64,000 bases of DNA, from contig NZ_MDDN01000002.1 of assembly GCF_001708185.1 (NCBI RefSeq), positions 598,857 to 662,856 on the forward strand, in the 5' to 3' direction. This stretch comes from Lysinibacillus xylanilyticus (GTDB lineage: Bacteria > Bacillota > Bacilli > Bacillales_A > Planococcaceae). A program made the translations under genes and the position numbers. Shown here in pieces: positions 1 through 7,556 of the stretch (its first letter is position 1; each line of letters starts with the position of its first letter). The notes beneath the pieces were generated by a model. That model worked only from the letters and a program-made list of their open reading frames with translations, did not search any database and had not been told where the DNA came from.

Positions 1-5
1 GGGAT

Positions 6-372
6 ATGTATTATTATGCAAAAAATATTAGTATATTCTTTCTGTTTCTATTAGTACTAACAGGTTGTTCTTCTACCAGGTAATCCAACATCAAAAACTA
101 TTCTTAAAGAAGATCCTCAAAAAGATATTTTACAAATTGATCAATTAATTTATTTAAAAGCAGCCAATCAACAATCTCTGAAAATGGTGATTTTATAAAA
201 GAAGACAAATTCAGAAAAAAAACGACTACATTCACTCTATTTTTCAAAGATTTTTATCCTTTAAATTGCCAGTTGGATCTGAAATTTTCGCTACATATAA
301 TCATCACATTTACACAATTATTTAGAAATTGATGGTAAACAAATATTATATACGGCGCTTGTAGAAGGCTAA
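6..372 (+). pseudogene. Decayed small lipoprotein gene
   Basis: An ATG at position 6 opens a short reading frame with a typical lipoprotein signal peptide: a hydrophobic stretch ending in the lipobox LVLTGC, followed by SS and then a stop at about 81-83. Beyond that stop, reading frames that look protein-like continue in pieces (TSKTILKEDPQKDILQID, then ENGDFIKEDKF, then KLPVGSEIFATYN, then YLEIDGKQILYTALVEG up to a stop at 372), each in a different frame from its neighbour. This is what a lipoprotein gene broken by several small indels looks like. Sequence error is possible but would need at least three independent indels. No function can be assigned. The promoter, if any, is outside the window. 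Confidence 0.6.
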
Positions 373-406
373 TCCTAACCCGCCTATAACTGGCAGCAAA
401 ACGAGA

Positions 407-445
407 AAGCAGGAATTTTTCGTCGACCGAATAAATTCCTGCTTC
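407..445 (-). terminator. Terminator after acsA
   Basis: Inverted repeat of 12 bp (AAGCAGGAATTT at 407-418, AAATTCCTGCTT at 434-445). On the minus strand it is followed by a short T-rich stretch, and it lies just past the acsA stop codon. Confidence 0.7.
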
Positions 446-457
446 TTATGCTACAAA

Positions 458-2185
458 TCAGTCTTCCAACGTAGATAAATCGCCAGTTGGTAAATTTAAC
501 TCCCACGCCTTTAACACACGACGCATAATCTTTCCACTGCGTGTTTTTGGTAGCTTATCCTTAAATTCGATTTCGCGTGGTGCAGCGTGTGCAGACAAGC
601 CCTTCTTGACAAAATTACGAATATCCTCAATTAATACATCAGAAGGTTCAATACCCTCACGTAATGATACAAAAGCTTTAATAATTTCACCTCGTACAGG
701 GTCTGGCTTCCCAATAACCCCTGCTTCGACTATATCAGGATGCTCTAGTAGTTTACTTTCCACCTCGAAAGGCCCTACCCGCTCACCGGCCGTCATAATA
801 ACATCATCTACACGTCCCTGGAACCAGAAGTAACCTTCATCATCCATATAAGCTGAGTCCCCAGATACATACCATTCTCCTTTTAAGAAATAGGATTCAT
901 AGCGCTCTGGATTCCCCCAAATTTGACGCATCATTGCCGGCCAACCACGGCGAACAGCAAGATTGCCCATTGTAAAAGGCGGTACTTCATTACCAGCATC
1001 ATCAACAATCGTCGCATGGATACCAGGTAATGGTTTCCCCATAGATCCTGGCTTAATATCCATAGAAGGATAGTTACAAATCATATGTGCACCCGTTTCC
1101 GTCATCCACCATGTATCATGAATACGGTGACCTAGTTCATCAATCCCCCAACGAATTACTTCTGGATTTAACGGCTCACCAACAGATAAAATGTGGCGTA
1201 AAGAAGATAAATCATAATTCTCAAGCATGCCACTACCAGCGCCCATTAACATTCTGAAGGCTGTTGGTGCACTATACCAAACTGTTACACTATAATCTTC
1301 AATTGCTTGATACCAAGCTTGTGGTGAGAATCTTCCCCCAACAACTAGCATTGTGACACCATTTAACCACGGACCGAAAATGCCATATGCTGTGCCTGTT
1401 ACCCATCCTGGATCAGCCGTACACCAGTAAATATCATCTTCACGCAAATCTAGTACCCATTGTGTGGATTGATATTGTTGAAGCATTGCGTTATGGACAT
1501 GCAAAACGCCCTTTGGTGCTCCAGTTGATCCAGAAGTATAATGAAGAATCATACCATCCTCTCGCTCCAACCATTCAATATCAAATTGAGAAGATGCCTC
1601 TTTCAGGCGTTTATTGAAATCTAAAATTTGTGATGTCTCCTCTATATTCGATCCAACTAAAAAGACGTGCTGCAAATGCGGTAGCTTTGCTAAAGGTACT
1701 CGTTCAAGCAACTCTGGTGTCGTCACCAGTACTTTCGCTTCACTATCTACCAGCCTGTCATAAACAGCACCTTCCATAAACGCCTCAAATAACGGACCTA
1801 CAATAACGCCCATTTTCAATGCACCTAATAGTGTAAAATAAAGCTCGGGTGACCGTGGCATGAAAATAAATAAACGATCCCCTTTTTCTAAATTTGTCGC
1901 TGCCTTAAAAACATTTGCCGCTTTATTTGTCAGCCTTTTCATTTCATTGAAAGAATAAGCCTCTTTACGCTTACCATCATTAAAATAAAGAGCCACTTTG
2001 TTTTTTCGATGCGTTTCTGTATGACGATCAATTGCCTCATACGCCATATTCACAAGACCTGTTTCATACCAACTAAATCCCTTTTCTGTCTCTGCCCAAT
2101 CATGTACCGCTGCTGCTTCCTCATAATCGGGCAAATTGTATTGCCCTATTAAAGCATTCAACTTCTCCATCATTTTCATCCCCAT
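458..2185 (-). CDS. acsA: Acetyl-CoA synthetase AcsA
   Basis: Activates acetate with ATP to acetyl-AMP and then forms acetyl-CoA, in the cytoplasm. The 575 residues match the usual length of the Bacillus enzyme (about 570). The adenylate-forming signature YTSGSTGAPKG is at residues 216-226, the TWWMTETG motif is near residue 360, the hinge region GRVDDVIMTAGERVGP is near 460, and the C-terminal PKTRSGK places the catalytic, acetylatable lysine at 552. It is divergent from acuABC, whose products in B. subtilis switch this enzyme off and on by acetylating and deacetylating that lysine. The start at 2185 has a GGGG-type ribosome site about 8 bases upstream; ATG codons at residues 3, 5 and 6 are less likely alternatives. 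A hairpin terminator follows the gene. Confidence 0.95.
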   Translation of the reverse strand: MGMKMMEKLNALIGQYNLPDYEEAAAVHDWAETEKGFSWYETGLVNMAYEAIDRHTETHRKNKVALYFNDGKRKEAYSFNEMKRLTNKAANVFKAATNLEKGDRLFIFMPRSPELYFTLLGALKMGVIVGPLFEAFMEGAVYDRLVDSEAKVLVTTPELLERVPLAKLPHLQHVFLVGSNIEETSQILDFNKRLKEASSQFDIEWLEREDGMILHYTSGSTGAPKGVLHVHNAMLQQYQSTQWVLDLREDDIYWCTADPGWVTGTAYGIFGPWLNGVTMLVVGGRFSPQAWYQAIEDYSVTVWYSAPTAFRMLMGAGSGMLENYDLSSLRHILSVGEPLNPEVIRWGIDELGHRIHDTWWMTETGAHMICNYPSMDIKPGSMGKPLPGIHATIVDDAGNEVPPFTMGNLAVRRGWPAMMRQIWGNPERYESYFLKGEWYVSGDSAYMDDEGYFWFQGRVDDVIMTAGERVGPFEVESKLLEHPDIVEAGVIGKPDPVRGEIIKAFVSLREGIEPSDVLIEDIRNFVKKGLSAHAAPREIEFKDKLPKTRSGKIMRRVLKAWELNLPTGDLSTLED

Positions 2186-2315
2186 GAAACTACCCCTTTC
2201 TTTGCTATCGCTTTAGAACATTAGGAAGCAAATTTCAAATCGTAATCTAAACCTCACTATTTTTCCCCTTCAAAATTCGCTACCTTCTCCAAAGACAACT
2301 ACGTTATGTAGCGAT

Positions 2316-2327
2316 TGTTATATAACA
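2316..2327. promoter_or_regulatory. Palindrome TGTTATATAACA in the acsA-acuA control region
   Basis: Perfect 12-bp palindrome in the divergent control region between acsA and acuA, about 130 bp before the acsA start. The identical 12-mer occurs at 41030-41041, and a one-mismatch copy at 42545-42556, on either side of an OFA-type transporter gene. Binding protein unknown. Confidence 0.4.
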
Positions 2328-2372
2328 GTTTATGCAGTGTAAAATTAATCATTTATTATTCACCCTACATTC

Positions 2373-2390
2373 ATCTGTTAAATAACAGAT
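2373..2390. promoter_or_regulatory. Second operator-like palindrome upstream of acuA
   Basis: 18-bp sequence ATCTGTTAAATAACAGAT in which 8 of 9 base pairs are symmetric. It shares the TGTTA...TAACA arms with the palindrome at 2316-2327, 57 bp away. Two related palindromes in one divergent promoter region suggest a regulator acting on acsA and/or acuABC; this is inference only. Confidence 0.35.
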
Positions 2391-2501
2391 GCAATATAAA
2401 TATATTTTACACGAATTTACTAATAATGTCTCAATATTTTTATTTTTCCAAAAACACAGGTGTATTTTGCAAAAATAAGCGTTTTTCCGCAAGAAATCAG
2501 C

Positions 2502-2507
2502 TATAAT
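2502..2507 (+). promoter_or_regulatory. Probable -10 box for acuABC
   Basis: TATAAT 29 bp before the acuA ATG. No good -35 hexamer is visible. The preceding AAGCGTTTTT (about 2477-2486) resembles the core of a CcpA cre site but does not match the full consensus. The box overlaps an upstream ATG at 2506, which supports the later acuA start. Confidence 0.45.
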
Positions 2508-2535
2508 GGAATCATTAAACTCAGGTGGTGTAATT

Positions 2536-3168
2536 ATGGAACATAAAAAAACTTTTTTTTCTGTCACAAAGGAAACAAAGCATGGTACTGTGTATGTGGA
2601 AGGACCTGTTCCTCCAGAAAAATTAGCTACATATTCATTCCACGAAGGTTTGGTTGCTTTTAGACCTCCAAAACAACAACAACAAGCCATTATAGAAATT
2701 GCAGGACTTCCTGAAGGAAGAATTATTATTATCCGAAATGAAAATATCATTGTAGGCTACGTCACCTATCTATACCCTGATCCATTAGAACGATGGGCGG
2801 AAGACCGAATTGATAACATGATTGAGCTAGGTGCCATTGAAGTCATTCCAGAATATCGTGGAACAGGTGCTGGTAAAGCACTACTAGCTGTGTCTTTTAC
2901 GGGAGATGAAATGGAAGACTATCTTGTTATCACTACCGAATATTATTGGCATTGGGACTTAAAAGGGACTGGTTTAAACGTTTGGGATTATCGCAAAATG
3001 ATGGAGAAAATGATGAGCTCTGCTGACTTCGAATATTTCGCTACAGATGATCCTGAAATTACATCACATCCAGCTAACTGCCTGATGGCTCGCGAAGGAA
3101 AACGTGTGCCTCCTGAAACAATGGAAAGATTCGATAGACTTCGTTTTAGAAATCGCTTCATGTATTAA
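2536..3168 (+). CDS. acuA: Acetoin utilisation protein AcuA, GNAT protein acetyltransferase
   Basis: GNAT-family acetyltransferase which, in B. subtilis, acetylates the active-site lysine of AcsA and so inactivates it. The start at 2536 follows AGGTGG with good spacing and gives 210 residues, the length of B. subtilis AcuA; an ATG 30 bp upstream lies inside the -10 box. The acetyl-CoA-binding motif EVIPEYRGTGAGKALL is near residues 107-122, followed by the long C-terminal part typical of AcuA. It is the first gene of acuABC (gap of 24 bp to acuB) and divergent from its target acsA. Confidence 0.93.
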   Translation: MEHKKTFFSVTKETKHGTVYVEGPVPPEKLATYSFHEGLVAFRPPKQQQQAIIEIAGLPEGRIIIIRNENIIVGYVTYLYPDPLERWAEDRIDNMIELGAIEVIPEYRGTGAGKALLAVSFTGDEMEDYLVITTEYYWHWDLKGTGLNVWDYRKMMEKMMSSADFEYFATDDPEITSHPANCLMAREGKRVPPETMERFDRLRFRNRFMY

Positions 3169-3192
3169 ACCAACACAAAGGGGATTGAGTAT

Positions 3193-3843
3193 ATGATCGT
3201 AGAAGAAATTATGAATGATGAGCCCTTCACGCTGGCTCCGACAAATACAGTATTTGAAGCGCTTAAGTTAATGCGCGAGAAAAAAGTACGTCATGTGCCA
3301 GTCGTAGACGAGGAGCATCACGTTCTTGGGGTTATTACTGAACGAGATATTAAAGAGGCGTTACCTTCCTCATTACGGGATGAACCAAATTCTCCAGTTT
3401 TTAATGCAAAAGTGGAAGAAATTATGGTTAAAAATCCACTCGTCGGCCATCCACTTGATTTTGTAGAAGAAGTGGCTCTTACTTTTTATGAATCCAAAAT
3501 AGGCTGCTTACCCATTGTCACTGGAGGAAAATTAGTTGGAATTGTGACTACCACAGATTTACTCTATACATATATAGAGTTAACTGGCGCCACTGACCCT
3601 GGCTCAAAAATTGAAATTCGCGTATCCGATACGCCAGGAATATTATTTGAGATTACAAAGATTTTTCACGAACATCATGTAAATGTCCAAAGCGTCCTAG
3701 TTTATCCTGATTCTGAAAATGCCCAAAATAAAATTCTAAGCATCCGAGTAAAAACACTGAATCCGCTCGCCATGATTGAAGATCTTCGTAAAAAAGGCTT
3801 TGATGTATTATGGCCTAACTTACCAGGTGTTTCGTTACAATGA
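3193..3843 (+). CDS. acuB: AcuB, CBS-CBS-ACT regulatory protein
   Basis: 216 residues with two CBS modules in tandem (about 1-55, starting IVEEIMNDEPF, and about 75-128, starting VEEIMVKNPL) followed by an ACT domain (about 137-210, KIEIRVSDTPGILFEI). CBS pairs usually bind adenine nucleotides and ACT domains bind small ligands such as amino acids, so AcuB is probably the sensor of the AcuA/AcuC acetylation switch; its exact role is not settled in the family. The ribosome site AAAGGGG precedes the ATG. The stop codon overlaps the acuC start by four bases (ATGA), indicating translational coupling. Confidence 0.93.
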   Translation: MIVEEIMNDEPFTLAPTNTVFEALKLMREKKVRHVPVVDEEHHVLGVITERDIKEALPSSLRDEPNSPVFNAKVEEIMVKNPLVGHPLDFVEEVALTFYESKIGCLPIVTGGKLVGIVTTTDLLYTYIELTGATDPGSKIEIRVSDTPGILFEITKIFHEHHVNVQSVLVYPDSENAQNKILSIRVKTLNPLAMIEDLRKKGFDVLWPNLPGVSLQ

Positions 3844-5000
3844 AAAAAGCAGTATTTGTATACTCGCCAGAGCAACTCGGATATAAATTTTCAGATACCC
3901 ATCCTTTCAATCATAAACGCTTGACGCTTACAATGGATTTGTTAAAAAATATAGACGCTCTTCATGATTTAGATATTGTTCCAGCTCGTGTCGCTACGGA
4001 GAAAGAGCTTTTGCTAGCACATGATCCAAAATATATAGATATCGTTAAAAGAGCAGGGCACGGTGAGCTTTCAGAGGCACAATGCGAAAGCTACGGCATA
4101 GGTACCGAAGATACACCCATTTTCGAAAACATGCACGAAGCAAGTGCACAGCTTGTTGGCGGAACGCTAACAGCTGTCGATTATGTTATGCAAGGCAAAG
4201 CCGAGCACGCCCTCAATCTAGGCGGAGGGCTACATCATGGCTTCCGTGGTCGTGCATCAGGTTTTTGTATTTACAACGATAGTACAGTAGCTATTCGCTA
4301 TTTGCAGGAAAAATACAACGCTCGTGTACTTTACGTGGATACGGATGCCCATCATGGAGATGGTGTACAATGGAGCTTTTATGAAGACCCGGATGTTTGT
4401 ACATTATCTATTCATGAAACAGGCCGCTATCTTTTCCCCGGAACGGGTAATATTACGGAACGTGGAAATGGGCAGGGCTATGGCACGTCTTTTAATTTTC
4501 CAATTGATGCTTTTACAGAAGATGAGAGTTTCCTAGAAATATATGAAAAGGCTATGCGAGAAGTCTTTGAATATTTCAAGCCAGATGTTGTACTAACACA
4601 AAACGGCGCAGATGCACATTTTTTCGATCCATTAACTCATTTATATGGAACAATGAATATTTATAGAGAAATTCCAAAGCTTGCGCATAAATTAGCACAT
4701 GAATATTGCGATGGTAAATGGATTGCTGTCGGTGGTGGAGGCTATGATATTTGGCGTGTGGTGCCTCGTGCGTGGTCTATGCTATGGCTTGAAATGACCG
4801 ATCAGCCATTACCGACAGGACCTCTCCCTCAAGCATGGTTAAATCGTTGGCAGCCTGAAGCACCAGTGCCCTTTATTCCAACTTGGGAGGATCCAAATCC
4901 CTTGTATGAGCCAATCCCTCGAAAAGCCGAGATTGAAGAAAAAAATGCGCAAATGCTGGCCAAAGCGCTACATATTATTCGCAATGAAAAGCGCGCTTAA
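3840..5000 (+). CDS. acuC: AcuC, class I histone-deacetylase-like protein deacetylase
   Basis: Zinc-dependent deacetylase of the arginase/HDAC fold. In B. subtilis AcuC removes the acetyl group from AcsA and restores its activity. 386 residues (B. subtilis 387). Catalytic features visible: the metal-binding DTDAHHGDGVQW segment near residues 165-176, the HH pair in GGGLHHGF near 130, the second metal aspartate in TQNGADAHFFDP near 253-264, and the GGGGY motif near 297. It is last in the acuABC operon, coupled to acuB through ATGA, and followed by a hairpin terminator. Confidence 0.94.
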   Translation: MKKAVFVYSPEQLGYKFSDTHPFNHKRLTLTMDLLKNIDALHDLDIVPARVATEKELLLAHDPKYIDIVKRAGHGELSEAQCESYGIGTEDTPIFENMHEASAQLVGGTLTAVDYVMQGKAEHALNLGGGLHHGFRGRASGFCIYNDSTVAIRYLQEKYNARVLYVDTDAHHGDGVQWSFYEDPDVCTLSIHETGRYLFPGTGNITERGNGQGYGTSFNFPIDAFTEDESFLEIYEKAMREVFEYFKPDVVLTQNGADAHFFDPLTHLYGTMNIYREIPKLAHKLAHEYCDGKWIAVGGGGYDIWRVVPRAWSMLWLEMTDQPLPTGPLPQAWLNRWQPEAPVPFIPTWEDPNPLYEPIPRKAEIEEKNAQMLAKALHIIRNEKRA

Positions 5001-5005
5001 TATTA

Positions 5006-5034
5006 CGCCTCACGATTTTCGTGGGGCTTTTTTA
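5006..5034 (+). terminator. Terminator of acuABC
   Basis: GCCTCACGA / TCGTGGGGC hairpin with one wobble pair, followed by a T run, immediately after acuC. Confidence 0.75.
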
Positions 5035-5067
5035 TTTGTTCTCAATCATCTATCCGCCTGCATAAAA

Positions 5068-5098
5068 AACACGTAAATCATCGACTGATTTACGTGTT
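5068..5098 (-). terminator. Terminator of ccpA
   Basis: Perfect 13-bp stem (AACACGTAAATCA at 5068-5080, mirrored at 5086-5098) with loop TCGAC. The minus-strand T run lies at 5063-5067. Located just after the ccpA stop. Confidence 0.8.
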
Positions 5099-5106
5099 AA
5101 GTCCCA

Positions 5107-6111
5107 TTATTTACTTTTGACAGATTGTCGATGCTCAATGCGATGAGGTAAAATTACTGCCTTGTCCTCAACAGGCTCTTTGCTCATCAATTTAGTTAGT
5201 AAGCGCATGGCAACAGCTCCGATATCGTACAACGGTAGCGCTACACTTGTAAGCTGCGGACGTACCATACGCGCTAATTTTGAATTCTCAAAGCTGATCA
5301 CTTCAATATCCTCAGGTACATTTTTTCCTACATCCTGCGCACCATGAATCAGTCCAATTGCCAATTCATCACTACCTGCAAAATAAGCAGTTGGCGGATT
5401 TTCAAGTGAGGATAATGTTTCCCACGCCTCTAAGCCCATATCATAGCTTGATTCTTCTGCAACAATTAGTGATACATCTATAGGTAAACCTGCATCTTGT
5501 AAGGCTTTTTTATAAGCTTCAAGTTTGAATTTTCCATTAATAGTATACGTAAGTGGACCTGTTACAAAGCCGATTCTCTTATGACCGTTTTGAATGAGTA
5601 AAGTAATCGCCTCATAAGCTGCTTGGTAATAATCAATATTCACAGTCGCGATGGTTTGTGATTCATCTACTGAACCCGCAAGCACAATCGGTACAGGTGA
5701 ATGATCCATAGTTTGTTGCATTTTCTCAGTTACATCATCACTCATCATAACAATACCGTCAACCTGTTTCCCCAGCATTGTATCCAGTAGCTGTAGCTCT
5801 TTATCTTCATGTTGATCTGAGTTGGCTAAAATAATATTGTAACGATACATTGTTGCAATATCCTCTACACCACGTGCCAGCTCCGCATAAATATTATTTG
5901 CAATATCTGGGATAATCACGCCAACTGTTGTTGTTTTCTTACTTGCTAATCCTCGCGCTACTGCGTTCGGACGATACTCTAATCGTTCAATTACTTCTAA
6001 TACTTTTTTTCGTGTTGCTGGCTTTACGTTTTGATTGCCATTGACTACACGAGAGACTGTTGCCATAGAAACATTTGCTTCTCTTGCAACATCATAAATT
6101 GTAACAGTCAT
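5107..6111 (-). CDS. ccpA: Catabolite control protein CcpA (LacI family)
   Basis: Global carbon-catabolite regulator; it binds cre sites when complexed with HPr phosphorylated on Ser46. 334 residues. The LacI-type helix-turn-helix is at residues 1-55 ([20 protein letters not shown], then the hinge helix [12 protein letters not shown]), followed by a periplasmic-binding-protein-like core. The DNA-binding part is nearly letter for letter the Bacillus CcpA sequence. As in B. subtilis it lies next to aroA and the acu genes, although motPS, which separates them there, is absent here. The ribosome site GGGAGG precedes the ATG. A cre-like site elsewhere in the window (47957-47970, before dihydroxyacetone kinase) is a candidate target. 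Confidence 0.96.
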   Translation of the reverse strand: MTVTIYDVAREANVSMATVSRVVNGNQNVKPATRKKVLEVIERLEYRPNAVARGLASKKTTTVGVIIPDIANNIYAELARGVEDIATMYRYNIILANSDQHEDKELQLLDTMLGKQVDGIVMMSDDVTEKMQQTMDHSPVPIVLAGSVDESQTIATVNIDYYQAAYEAITLLIQNGHKRIGFVTGPLTYTINGKFKLEAYKKALQDAGLPIDVSLIVAEESSYDMGLEAWETLSSLENPPTAYFAGSDELAIGLIHGAQDVGKNVPEDIEVISFENSKLARMVRPQLTSVALPLYDIGAVAMRLLTKLMSKEPVEDKAVILPHRIEHRQSVKSK

Positions 6112-6252
6112 CGCACGTGCCTCCCTTTTTTCCTTTTATAGCCTTATAATACGATAATTTTTATAATCTTTTCAAGAAGAAGTAAGTGTATGAAAAGAAA
6201 AACCAAGTACAAATAGTATTATTCTAGACATTATTTTGTCACGATATATAGT

Positions 6253-6288
6253 AAAAACCGCCTGCTACTAATTAAGCAAGCGGTTTTT
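6253..6288 (-). terminator. Terminator of aroA
   Basis: AAAACCGCCTGCT / AGCAAGCGGTTTT-type hairpin with near-perfect arms and T-rich ends, directly after the aroA stop at 6299. Confidence 0.75.
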
Positions 6289-6298
6289 ATCAAAACAA

Positions 6299-7384
6299 TT
6301 AAGCATGGATTTCATAGTTCTTCATGAAATTTTGTAATGTTTCGTAGAAAGCATCAAATGTCGGAATATCCATTTGTTGTTGTGAGTCAGATAGTGCTAC
6401 AGACGGATCTGGATGCACCTCTGCCATGACGCCATCAGCTCCAATTGCAATTGCCGCCTTAGCACATGGTAATAGTAAATCACGACGACCTGTTGAATGC
6501 GTAACGTCTACAAATACTGGTAAATGCGTTTCTTGTTTTAAAATTGGTACGGCAGAAATATCTAATGTGTTACGAGTTGCTTTTTCGTAAGTACGGATAC
6601 CACGTTCACAAAGAATAATGTTCTCATTCCCTTTAGACATAATGTATTCTGCTGCGTGAATGAATTCATCAATTGTCGCTGCTAAGCCTCGTTTTAAAAG
6701 TACAGGTTTGTTTGCAGCACCAGCCGCTTTTAATAATTCGAAGTTTTGCATATTACGTGCACCAATTTGGATAACATCGATATAATCCAATGCTTCCTCT
6801 AAATGACTTGGTGTAACAATTTCCGTAATAACGGCTAAACCGTATTCCTCTGACACACGTTTTAAAATTTTTAGACCTTCTAATCCAAGACCTTGGAAGT
6901 CATATGGAGAAGTACGTGGTTTATATGCTCCACCACGTATTAATTTTTCACCTTTTGCTTTAATAGATGCTGCTACTGCTGCTACTTGCTCGTATGATTC
7001 TACAGCACAGGGTCCAAATACGAAAGATGGTTTTCCTTGGCCAATTAGCTCACCATTCACATTAATGACAGTATCTTCTGATTTCTTTTTACGGGATACA
7101 AGTAACTCTTTCTTCTTATCTGCTTCAAGTTGTTTTAAAGCTGTTTTAAAGATTTGCTTAAATATATAATCAACCGTCATTTGATTTAACGGACCTTGAT
7201 TGTGTTCTTTGATGAGATCAAGCATGTGTCGTTCACGTAATGGATCATAACGATTCACACCTTGTTTTTCTTTAATCTTACCGATTTCATCAACTACAGT
7301 TGCTCGTTCGTTAATTAGACGAAGAATTTCTAAGTTTAAGTCGTCTATTTGACTACGTAAACTTTCTAAATCTTTTTGGCTCAT
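6299..7384 (-). CDS. aroA: Bifunctional chorismate mutase / DAHP synthase (AroA)
   Basis: Cytoplasmic first enzyme of the shikimate pathway, condensing phosphoenolpyruvate and erythrose-4-phosphate. The start at 7384 ([10 protein letters not shown]) has a strong GGAGAGGGG ribosome site and gives 361 residues, against 358 in B. subtilis. The N-terminal ~90 residues form an AroQ-type chorismate mutase helix bundle ([19 protein letters not shown]). The rest is a type I-beta DAHP synthase ([51 protein letters not shown]). The mutase domain probably gives feedback control by chorismate or prephenate, as in B. subtilis. It is divergent from the FtsA-like gene. Confidence 0.95.
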   Translation of the reverse strand: MSQKDLESLRSQIDDLNLEILRLINERATVVDEIGKIKEKQGVNRYDPLRERHMLDLIKEHNQGPLNQMTVDYIFKQIFKTALKQLEADKKKELLVSRKKKSEDTVINVNGELIGQGKPSFVFGPCAVESYEQVAAVAASIKAKGEKLIRGGAYKPRTSPYDFQGLGLEGLKILKRVSEEYGLAVITEIVTPSHLEEALDYIDVIQIGARNMQNFELLKAAGAANKPVLLKRGLAATIDEFIHAAEYIMSKGNENIILCERGIRTYEKATRNTLDISAVPILKQETHLPVFVDVTHSTGRRDLLLPCAKAAIAIGADGVMAEVHPDPSVALSDSQQQMDIPTFDAFYETLQNFMKNYEIHA

Positions 7385-7556
7385 GCTTCTTTCCCCTCTC
7401 CTCATGACAGACACTTTCAGAACTCTGAAATGTATGTTACATTTTTAGATATTAGCATCATTATAATCAATGTTGTACAGAATGTCACGCATTTTTAATT
7501 TAGCGCTTCAACTCGCTAAATTATATTAACATATTTCGAGAAAGGAAGCGAGTATT

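Noticed and set aside
2470..2490. cre site upstream of acuA
   Set aside because: Only the central AAGCGTTTT matches; the outer consensus bases fail, so I mention it only in the promoter entry.
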